NCBI RefSeq assembly: GCF_000169175.1 | Contig: NZ_AAWS01000012.1 | Location: forward strand, 173,171-237,170 | DNA: 64,000 nucleotides | Direction of reading: 5' to 3' | Origin: Microscilla marina ATCC 23134 | GTDB taxonomy: Bacteria; Bacteroidota; Bacteroidia; Cytophagales; Microscillaceae | The notes under the pieces: model-generated | Seen by the model: only the letters and a program-made list of their open reading frames with translations | Databases searched by the model: none | What the model was told of the DNA's origin: nothing | Shown here: positions 32,901 to 39,841 of the stretch, in pieces | Numbering within the stretch: position 1 is the first letter of the stretch | Layout: each line of letters begins with the position of its first letter | Program-made: the position numbers and the translations under genes

Positions 32901-34764
32901 CATTAGTGTGGTATACAACAACGACGATGGTGACTCGGTAATAGAGCTTGACCCTGACGTAAACAATGCTGCCCTGGTAGTATATGAAGTGCCTCAAACC
33001 GACCCGGCACCTTGCACCAATATGGTAAGGGTAGGGTGTGCCAATGTAGTAGGTGAGGGAAGCGAAACCCTTACCTTTATAGCCAAACCGAATCACCGAT
33101 ATTTTGTCCGGGTCATTAGTACACGTTTTACAAGTACTATGCAGGGCAAACTGAGCATATTTGTATATAGTAGTTGTAACCTGGGAGATGAGCAAGTCAG
33201 AGATGGAGATTTCACTAATTTTCCAAAAAACTCGATAGATTTAGGAACCACCTTTACTTATACTGCTGCCAACCTAAAGGCTGTTCAGGAAAAACATGTA
33301 TTTGCTACCCAATACGGCTATCGTCAACATACAGGTCATAGTGGCGAAATGGGCGGTCCCTCACATTATGGTGTAGCAAGTAGTGCCCGACGTTTATTTG
33401 AGCCATTCTTCTCTTATGGTTACCGTTACAATGGGTGGGGAGCAGCTTATGATGCATATTGTAGCAACGGAAGCCCTGGACACGGTACTGATGCTTGTCC
33501 AAAAACTACTCCGCCTCCAGAAAGTAACAACGACGCTAACTTTTTTGTAACAGATGGGTTAAGCGATCGGGCAAAAATATGGTGTCAAACAATACCCATG
33601 GCCGCAGGAACCAATCGCTACTATGTATTTTCGGGTTGGTTCAATAGTTTGATTCCAAGTAACCGTAGTAATCTGGATGACCCTCAAATACGCATTACAG
33701 TATGTGAAGGTAAAGGATTGTATAATCCAGCGCTTACGGCCACTGCCAACGAAGCTGCCGGAAATTTGTCTGGGGTAACCCTTACCAGTGCACAAGCTAC
33801 TAGTGCTGGTATGTATACATTATCGGGTACTGAGTCTACCGCTGATGTAATGCACCGCCCTGTTCACCCTGGAGTTACTTGGGATAAAGGTAATCCTATT
33901 TCAGCTTATGGAGCTGCCAGAGCTTGTAACCCTGCCAATTTAAGAGTAATTAACTCAGATGTATTTTTACCTGAATCTCCTGACAATTGGGTAGCCATGC
34001 AATGTATTTACCAAGTACCTGATGATGTTACTCATGTCAATTTATGTCTGGAAAACATTTCTTCTACACAAAACGGTAACGACTTTGGTATTGATTTGCT
34101 GTCATTTCGTCAATGCCTTAATGGTGCTGCCATAGCCAATACATTGAATCGTATTAGTTGCGAGCTAGGCAACGATCCTACAGTCTTGGGGATTCCATTG
34201 ACTGTACAAATGTTGCATTTTGATGGTAGACTGAGAAAAAACAAAGTGTTTTTGAACTGGCTCACCAGCAGCGAAACCAACCTGAGAGAGTATGAAGTTC
34301 AAAGAGCTGTATCAGGTGGTAAGTTTAGCACAATAGCTAAAGTAACAGCTAAAGGAAACCCTGGCACACCTGCTTTGTATGATTTTATAGACAACGACTT
34401 GCCAATAGGTGAAGAGTTTGTGTATTATCGTTTAAACGCCATTAACCAAGACAATACACATGGGTACAGCCCAATGGTAGAAATTAATATTCAGCCTATC
34501 AACAAGCTGAACCTGAAGTTATCGCCTAATCCAACTGTGGCGGGACAAGATATACAGCTGACATTTAACGCACCAAAGGCTGGTACTGCTACCTTGAATA
34601 TAAGCAATATGATGGGAGTACGACTAACCACACAAAGTATACAAGCCAGGGCAGGAAAAAATGTACTTACGCTGGATACCACTGCTTTAAAAGCAGGAGT
34701 ATATATAGTACAAGTGGTCATGGGAGAAGTAAGAGAAGCTAAAAAATTAATAGTGCAGCACTAA
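29926..34764 (+). CDS. Giant T9SS-exported protein with seven repeated beta domains
   Basis: A 1612-residue secreted protein with a signal peptide ending AQAQ at residue 24. Seven repeats of about 140-155 residues start near residues 44, 183, 333, 482, 622, 780 and 941. Each runs G(S/D)CxxxFxI, AWxxFTA, GQxYTVxYDN, ALVVYD, a Cys-containing turn, TYYIRVxN and GxLCLF, resembling PPC-type beta sandwiches. A Cys-rich region (about 1085-1430, possibly carbohydrate-binding) follows, then an FN3-like domain (VFLNWLTSSETNLREYEVQR) and the T9SS type A sorting domain (LSPNPTVAGQDIQLTF ... GVYIVQV). No catalytic motif is seen; it is probably a cell-surface adhesin. It ends in a strong terminator. Confidence 0.88.
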   Translation: MHYFQRLLYISIVLVCAMSLAQAQLIPAPQLAKDIPADAQEFVIGSCDINFTINSDFTNSAQGATAPCAGFAMGAIQEDAWAKFTTPATGGNFVIRYTNTAQDAVVLVYDDNAGVPNTLMGCQNNIPGTGTESLELSLTASTTYWVRILNVGTIEGMDGKLCLFRQQRSDTQAAASTAPSLPIGSCNVQFDIDGNNSGFGDVGIGCTSIQPSVTNNRDGWVKIDATAGQNIAVEYQSDNGSNYPGIVIYYDNSGLQLDIDAGTAGDQTACYDGLPTTSSFAKVDFTAAQTGTYYIRILNMANANIMEGSLCVYENTVKAHATACSAEATKLVNGDCNVQFNVYGGAFSNNLGASTVTCAAPPGIPSEAWASFDGTAGNTYTILYDNDNNDASEAINVALVVYRANGTACGAPASLTEVVCRNKINEGTEVIEFNAPNTDTYYIRVVNISDPTTSSTVFGSLCFYEGTTVRDDLCTSSSAVGVGTCGLAFNITDKYINNEGRTAPSACSGTNISASTSSYRDGWMNFVALTNRTRIEYNETGSQDAVLAIYTGDCNALSLVSCVNAVTDGIEAIEINTNPNQAYFIRVVNITNSGDMNGELCITNVLVDDACNSSSVREILVGSCNQKVSIAATTDAGAGDASGMGIQGCGSPTAAKDVWFKFTGNGGDITVQYENQESTSNPLIEVYYNVSSVNCPVASNIGSFTPFCANDCNNSAIQTETVIIPNTVNGRTYFARIVNLDETAMTGLACIFNSSDVPQTGTPVDRSPSNACTAANTIQVGDCGMRFNIPVSTVCTTPSVSHFDNSGTSLGTCAPAHPIGTPTADGWVKFTATAGQGYTVTYDNNNQLLTPSNDIALAVYDGSGVACGSFTATQFLACVNDVNGVGLEQLKFTAPSTGDVYIRVMNVSGNNTTTYGKLCLFSGDSRAVDVCNLATTPTFTLGEVDIPFNISDDFTLQTTPSAGVANCVFTSGNNRARKDGWASFDSGATADTISVVYNNDDGDSVIELDPDVNNAALVVYEVPQTDPAPCTNMVRVGCANVVGEGSETLTFIAKPNHRYFVRVISTRFTSTMQGKLSIFVYSSCNLGDEQVRDGDFTNFPKNSIDLGTTFTYTAANLKAVQEKHVFATQYGYRQHTGHSGEMGGPSHYGVASSARRLFEPFFSYGYRYNGWGAAYDAYCSNGSPGHGTDACPKTTPPPESNNDANFFVTDGLSDRAKIWCQTIPMAAGTNRYYVFSGWFNSLIPSNRSNLDDPQIRITVCEGKGLYNPALTATANEAAGNLSGVTLTSAQATSAGMYTLSGTESTADVMHRPVHPGVTWDKGNPISAYGAARACNPANLRVINSDVFLPESPDNWVAMQCIYQVPDDVTHVNLCLENISSTQNGNDFGIDLLSFRQCLNGAAIANTLNRISCELGNDPTVLGIPLTVQMLHFDGRLRKNKVFLNWLTSSETNLREYEVQRAVSGGKFSTIAKVTAKGNPGTPALYDFIDNDLPIGEEFVYYRLNAINQDNTHGYSPMVEINIQPINKLNLKLSPNPTVAGQDIQLTFNAPKAGTATLNISNMMGVRLTTQSIQARAGKNVLTLDTTALKAGVYIVQVVMGEVREAKKLIVQH

Positions 34765-34784
34765 ACCTATACCTGCCAAATGAA

Positions 34785-34820
34785 AAGCCGGAATTGACTA
34801 ACTCAATTCCGGCTTTTTTT
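34785..34820 (+). terminator. Terminator after the T9SS gene
   Basis: AAGCCGGAATTGA and TCAATTCCGGCTT pair perfectly over 13 bases with a 5-base loop and a run of seven T. It probably works in both directions, between the T9SS gene and the convergent siaB-like gene. Confidence 0.94.
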
Positions 34821-34837
34821 GTGTAAAATACTTTTGG

Positions 34838-35404
34838 TTATGACTTTACTTTGATAGAGAGGGCAAAAAAAGCAAATTCATCTCCCATGTTTTGGATACT
34901 AGCTTCTATTTCATCCGATACCAATGCTATTTGTACCAAACCAATGCCTGCCCCTCGGCTTTCTTCCTCTGAGGGTGCATCGCGTAACTCACGTTTGTAT
35001 GCACGCAATGCTTCCCGGTCTAATGATTGAATAGCATCAAATTTTTTCAGTAAAGAGTTGATTGATTTTCGTATAATAAGGTTACCAGACAATATTTTAA
35101 TGTGGTCTTTTAATTCTACTACTACAATTGTACCCACCTTATCTTTGTTGCCAAAGTGATTGACTTCTTTAGAGTAAAACAGGATATTTTGAGTCACTTC
35201 CATAAAAATACTAAATACTTTCTTACTCACTTTCTTATTACCCTGAAGTTTTTGCCTTACATCTTTTCCAAACTCAGACAACAATACATTGGTAATAGGG
35301 CCTTTGTAAGATAAAATAACCCTTTCTTTACTTAAAAGGCTGTAATGATTAAAAAAATCAAAGTTTTCTTGGTTAGATGAGGTTAAAGTATCAGCCATTG
35401 TCAT
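34838..35404 (-). CDS. SiaB-family protein kinase (DUF6272)
   Basis: The product (188 residues from the ATG at 35404; the frame is open to 35470) contains FFNHYSLLSKERVILSYKGP, FMEVTQNILFYSKE and GAGIGLVQIALVSDEIEASI. This is the atypical GHKL-like fold of SiaB kinases, with the Glu/Asn (N-box-like) and Gly-rich box in the expected order. SiaB phosphorylates SiaC, which controls a diguanylate cyclase or other outputs in Pseudomonas. Its likely substrate here is the SiaC-like protein of 2957-3331. A TAAATTTG (-7-like) stands just before the start. Starts at 35398 and 35404 are equally possible. Confidence 0.82.
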   Translation of the reverse strand: MTMADTLTSSNQENFDFFNHYSLLSKERVILSYKGPITNVLLSEFGKDVRQKLQGNKKVSKKVFSIFMEVTQNILFYSKEVNHFGNKDKVGTIVVVELKDHIKILSGNLIIRKSINSLLKKFDAIQSLDREALRAYKRELRDAPSEEESRGAGIGLVQIALVSDEIEASIQNMGDEFAFFALSIKVKS

Positions 35405-35596
35405 GTTTTCGTCAAATTTAGTTGTTATCTTGTTGAAATGGGTAACCAGTGTTGTCTTAGTAAGATACACTTTATTTTGTTAAATATAAAAAAAGCTGAA
35501 TTTTATTAGGTAAAACAAATTATGGTACAGGTATGTCAACATAAACGACATAAAAACAAGCGCTAGACTTTAGGGGTAAAAGTAAGTTATCATCAC

Positions 35597-36415
35597 ATGA
35601 TTGAAGTAAAAGCAAACAGTACGTTGTATTTAAAATACACCAACTTATCTCAATACAAGCACCTTATCCAATTTGTATCTACCCGTAAAGGGGGAGTAAG
35701 CAATGATCCTGGCAAAGGTTTGAATGTGGGTTTTCATATACATGATGCACCAGAAAATGTAATTAAAAATCGTGAAATTCTTGCTACAGCCTTGGGCATA
35801 TCTCCACAATCCTTCTGTTTTCTCCACCAAGTGCATAGTAGTAAAGTAGCCCTGGTAAGCACAAAAGACCGGGGGCGAGGCACTACCACCTATGAGGATA
35901 GCATAGCTGATACGGATGCATTGGTGACGAATATGCAGGGTATATGCCTCAATGTATTGAGTGCTGATTGTGTGGGGATATTGTTTTATGATCCTGTAAA
36001 AAAAGCTATAGGAGCTGCACACTCTGGGTGGAAAGGAACAGTAAAAAAGATTGCTGCCCAAACTATTCAGTGCATGCATGAACAATTTGGCTCTGAGCCT
36101 AAAGACATATTGGTGGGTTTGGGTGCAGGCATCAGCCCTGAAGTATATGAGGTAGGCGAAGTAGTAGTAGAAGCAGTACAAGCAGCTTTTGGTACTACAG
36201 ATGGAATGATCAGCCATCATACTATGACAGGAAAAGCACATTTTGACCTTTGGGCAGCGATAAAGTGTACCTTAACTGAAGCTGGAGTACCTGCTGATAA
36301 TATAGAATGTGATCAGCTTTGTACTTACCGCCATCCGGAATTATTTTTTTCTTACCGTCGAGATCAGGGTAAAACGGGTAGGTTTGTTTCGGGAATCATG
36401 CTGCAGGAAGAATAA
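35597..36415 (+). CDS. pgeF: PgeF (YfiH/laccase-domain) purine nucleosidase / peptidoglycan editing factor
   Basis: The 272-residue protein matches the DUF152/YfiH family throughout: FVSTRKGGVSNDPGKGLNVG, CFLHQVHSSKV, TDALVTNMQGICLNVLSADC, GAAHSGWKGTVKKIAAQTI, ILVGLGAGISPEVYEVG and CTYRHPELFFSYRRDQGKTG. The metal-binding His and Cys residues (HQVHS, SADC, AHSGWKG) are present. Members remove misincorporated L-Ser from peptidoglycan precursors (PgeF) and act as adenosine deaminase/phosphorylase in other assays. It is monocistronic and followed by a hairpin shared with the convergent receptor gene. Confidence 0.94.
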   Translation: MIEVKANSTLYLKYTNLSQYKHLIQFVSTRKGGVSNDPGKGLNVGFHIHDAPENVIKNREILATALGISPQSFCFLHQVHSSKVALVSTKDRGRGTTTYEDSIADTDALVTNMQGICLNVLSADCVGILFYDPVKKAIGAAHSGWKGTVKKIAAQTIQCMHEQFGSEPKDILVGLGAGISPEVYEVGEVVVEAVQAAFGTTDGMISHHTMTGKAHFDLWAAIKCTLTEAGVPADNIECDQLCTYRHPELFFSYRRDQGKTGRFVSGIMLQEE

Positions 36416-36416
36416 A

Positions 36417-36450
36417 AAAAGGTTGGAGCTTCTTATGAAACCCCAACCTT
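36417..36450. terminator. Bidirectional terminator
   Basis: AAAAAGGTTGG pairs with CCAACCTTTA around a 15-base loop, with A and T tracts on the two sides. It ends both pgeF and the convergent TonB-dependent receptor gene. Confidence 0.8.
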
Positions 36451-36470
36451 TATCTAAATATCAAATATAT

Positions 36471-39089
36471 TTATCGTCCAAATTGATCAAATGTAAAAGT
36501 AATGTAATACATTCCTCCAATAGCTGCGGCCCCCAATGCCTGGGTATAGTATTGGTTGAAAATATTAGAACCACCAATTTTAGCCGTAAACCCCTGGCGT
36601 ACCTTATAAGTCAATTGGGCATCAAATGTGTTGAATGTGCCTATTGTACCTGTAATATTTTGTCCACTTAAGGCAAACAGGAAGTCAAACTCGCTTTGCC
36701 ATCTCCATGTCAGGTTAAATCCTAGCTTGTCGGTCAATTTACGGTTGCCAAAAGAAAGGTTTACTTTATGCTCAGGAGTATTAAAATTTGGCACAAAGCC
36801 CACTGGTAATTGATCAACCAACGTAGTCCAGGTATAATTAGCACTTGCGGTAAAACCTTTGCCAAAGGTATAGTTTGTACCAAAAGTAGCTCCTTGGGTA
36901 CTAAATGTTCCTGGCAGGTTTTCATAAAAAATGTAAACTACTCCATCAGAAGCCAACACCCCTCTGGACAAGTCTAAGCCAATAAAGTTGGTATATGTAT
37001 TTCGGTTGTAACTCGCATCTACAAACAAGGCAGGAGTAAGCATTCCTTTATAGCCAAACTCAACAGAAGTTACTTGTTCTGGTTGTACAAAAGGTACGGT
37101 AATGGGCTCGCCCGTGGCACTAAACGTGTTCACATCAAACCTGGTTCCGGTATGAGCAGCATCCTGAAAACCTTGTCTACCCCCGGCAAGTACCAATACG
37201 CCAGGTGCTAAAGGGAAAAAGATGGATTGTTCCTGAAAAACTGGGTTTTTAAAACCTGTTTGGTAAGAGGCGCGGAAGTTATGCTGTTTGGTAGGACTAA
37301 ATACCAAAGAGGCTCTGGGAGTTATCAGCCCATCAAAGAATTCGCTCTTGTCGTAACGCCCAGAAGCTACTACCTTCAATTTCTCATCAAGAAATGATTT
37401 GGTTACTTGAATATACCCACCTATGTCATAATAACTTACTGGTCCTTTGTCTCCTCTGTCGTCAAAGATAGTTCCATTAGATTCTACTTGAAAACGACGA
37501 TAACTGGCGCCTACGGTTACCCCTACCACATCGTTGAATAACGAGGTAAAGTCATATTGCCCTTCTACGTGAGTAATGCGTCCTTCTTCTATAAAAGCTC
37601 CTCCACCTTCGGCGGGTATTTTATTTTTAATGGTTTCAAATTCGGGCGAATTCAAGGTCAAACGTCCTTTATCTGCGGCTGTACGCGCCAAGGCGTGGTT
37701 TCCACCGTTGCTGTTGTAAGCCGTAGTGTAATCGGTAAGCCAGGTAGCATTGTCTTTACTCTGGTTTTGTAATAGGTTGGCAGCCGTATTTAAATCATAA
37801 GAACCATTACCTGCTCTTTGATCCATGTTATAAGCTCTCAAGAAAAAGTTGCTTCCCTTTAATTCCAACTTATTAATTACAAACTGAGGACGGTAACTAT
37901 AACGGTTAGCCCCACTCAATAGTCCGTTACCCTCGGCATACTTGACCATATAAGATGCTTCAATCTTATCTGTAATACGGTAATAAAGCGTAGCATCTGC
38001 CCTAAGGTTTTGCACATTATATTCAGTAAGCTCTGATTCTTTGTAGCCAGTACGGTGAATGTTTACCCCACCTACTTGCCCAATCGCCGCTTCATCGCCA
38101 TAGGTGTTGATAGCATTCCCATTGATGGGAGTTTCGTTACTGCTGCTTACTGCAAACAATCCGTCATTGTTCAATGCAAGCAAACGTTGGTCATTGGCTG
38201 CCCAGTCTCTGGCCCTTAGGTAAGAGAAATTTACCTTGACCGCGAATTTATTTGATAACTTCTTGCCATAACGCAATGCAAATTCAGAATAAGGAGTGGC
38301 TTCTTCGTCTACCGTTGTCGTATTTACATTATTAAAGCCTTGCTTCATCTGCACAGTAAGCCCTTGGTAAAAGAAAGGGTTTTTACTGGTCATGTTCATT
38401 ACTCCGTTAAAGGCATTGGGCCCATACAGAGCAGAAGCAGCCCCAGGCTGAATCTCAACACTCTCTACGTCTATGTCGTGGATACCAGCCATGTTTCCAA
38501 AAGGAATACTCAAAGCAGGGCTTTGCATGTCCATTCCATCAAAACGTTGTACAAAACGTGTTTGGTAGGGACCACCAAAACCACGGGCGTTAACCATTTT
38601 GATCAACATTCCACTAGGCACCAAGTCTATCCCTTTCATATTTGCCAATCCATCATAGAAGTTGTCAGCGGGGGTGTTTTGTATATCCAGAATATCCATT
38701 TTTTCAATAGATACTGGCGATTGTAAAATGCTTTCTTCTACCCTTGAGGCCGTCACTACTACCTGCATAGTAACAGATATTTGATCCTTAAGGGTTATAT
38801 CTAGGTTTTGACTACTGTTAGAGACATCTATTATCTTGGTCTCGTAGCCTACCCCGGATACTTGAACCTTGAACGGTGGAGCAGTATTGGTAGTAAAGGT
38901 AAATTTTCCGTCTAAGTTGGTAGCAGCACCAGTTACAGTACCTTTTACGATGACATTGATACCAACAAGCCCTTCACCGTTTGCATCTTTGACTGTACCT
39001 GATACAGTGGTCTGGGCAAAACTGGCAAAACTTACAAGTGTAAAAAATAGAAGTAGTACAGCTGTAGTTTTATTGAATATGCGCTTCAT
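36471..39089 (-). CDS. TonB-dependent receptor, tandem copy 1
   Basis: An 872-residue outer-membrane receptor. It has a signal peptide (to SFAQ), a CarboxypepD_reg-like domain (TVSGTVKDANGEGLVGINV to about 105), and a plug with VVVTASRVEESILQSPVSIE, RGFGGPYQTRF and GAASALYGPNAFNGVMN. A 22-strand barrel with repeated FRASYQTGFKNP-type strands ends in YYITFTFDQFGR with a near-terminal aromatic. It imports an unknown ligand using TonB energy. The gene is one half of a recent 3371-bp-offset tandem duplication; the partner at 39842 has the same length and about 95 % identity. Two TonB genes lie 9 kb away. Confidence 0.94.
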   Translation of the reverse strand: MKRIFNKTTAVLLLFFTLVSFASFAQTTVSGTVKDANGEGLVGINVIVKGTVTGAATNLDGKFTFTTNTAPPFKVQVSGVGYETKIIDVSNSSQNLDITLKDQISVTMQVVVTASRVEESILQSPVSIEKMDILDIQNTPADNFYDGLANMKGIDLVPSGMLIKMVNARGFGGPYQTRFVQRFDGMDMQSPALSIPFGNMAGIHDIDVESVEIQPGAASALYGPNAFNGVMNMTSKNPFFYQGLTVQMKQGFNNVNTTTVDEEATPYSEFALRYGKKLSNKFAVKVNFSYLRARDWAANDQRLLALNNDGLFAVSSSNETPINGNAINTYGDEAAIGQVGGVNIHRTGYKESELTEYNVQNLRADATLYYRITDKIEASYMVKYAEGNGLLSGANRYSYRPQFVINKLELKGSNFFLRAYNMDQRAGNGSYDLNTAANLLQNQSKDNATWLTDYTTAYNSNGGNHALARTAADKGRLTLNSPEFETIKNKIPAEGGGAFIEEGRITHVEGQYDFTSLFNDVVGVTVGASYRRFQVESNGTIFDDRGDKGPVSYYDIGGYIQVTKSFLDEKLKVVASGRYDKSEFFDGLITPRASLVFSPTKQHNFRASYQTGFKNPVFQEQSIFFPLAPGVLVLAGGRQGFQDAAHTGTRFDVNTFSATGEPITVPFVQPEQVTSVEFGYKGMLTPALFVDASYNRNTYTNFIGLDLSRGVLASDGVVYIFYENLPGTFSTQGATFGTNYTFGKGFTASANYTWTTLVDQLPVGFVPNFNTPEHKVNLSFGNRKLTDKLGFNLTWRWQSEFDFLFALSGQNITGTIGTFNTFDAQLTYKVRQGFTAKIGGSNIFNQYYTQALGAAAIGGMYYITFTFDQFGR

Positions 39090-39405
39090 AAAATATTGAG
39101 TTTAACAAGTATATAATAATAAACCATTTTTAGTTACATCAATTGTTCGAGATAATTTGCAAAGAGGTATAAGTTGCCGGATTGTTCACACTGCTAGTCT
39201 GACCTTGTCTCAATAACCCTAATTCGGCACCTGCATAGTACTGGCAAATTGTTTTTTCAAAAATATGAAACACTTGTGGGGAATCATTCGTTAAACATGC
39301 GTTTTTCGCATATTTTAGAGTATTTAATCGCAATATCTAGTCTTATAGTGTCAATAATACACAAATATTGTTCTAAATTCACATTTTAGAGAATTTTATT
39401 TATTT
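39090..39405 (-). repeat. Duplicated upstream region of receptor copy 1
   Basis: This non-coding DNA matches 42461-42776 at a constant offset of 3371 bases. The two share, for example, GATAATTTGCAAAGAGGTAT and TTGCCGGATTGTTCACACTG. It shows that the receptor was duplicated together with its promoter and leader. The gap 39406-39679 beyond it holds nothing recognised. Confidence 0.88.
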
Positions 39406-39679
39406 ATAAAAATACGGTTTTTGATAGTAAAAACATAAAGTTTACCTTACCAATAGTCATTCAGTCAATGTGTGCTCTGAGAGGTAAGCGTAGAACACCT
39501 AGGTAAAATGCCAAATGTTATTGCTGTTACTATTGGTGTTAAAAAGGCAAGCTGGATAGTTTATAAAACAAACTTTCAAATGAGGTTTGAAAAAAGGAAA
39601 GGTGTTATTGGTGCATTAATTTGGTGAGCAAAACAAGTAATGTAGCAGGCAGGGGTAAGGAAAGACTTGGTAAGTCTAA

Positions 39680-39727
39680 AACAACAAGGGTTCAAAAGCC
39701 TTTGTAGAACTTAGAACCCTTGTTGTT
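39680..39727 (-). terminator. Terminator-like hairpin downstream of receptor copy 2
   Basis: AACAACAAGGGTTC (39680-39693) pairs perfectly with GAACCCTTGTTGTT (39714-39727) around a 20-base loop. It lies about 115 bases after the stop of the leftward receptor copy 2, within the gap between the two receptor genes. Confidence 0.75.
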
Positions 39728-39841
39728 TAGAGAATCAAAAAAATGGTTACTTAATTTGAAATTTTTCAAAGCGGCTTGAAAGCTTTGTCAAATTGAATGA
39801 AAAGCGTTACATTATTATCAAAAATTGTAATGTAAATATGC

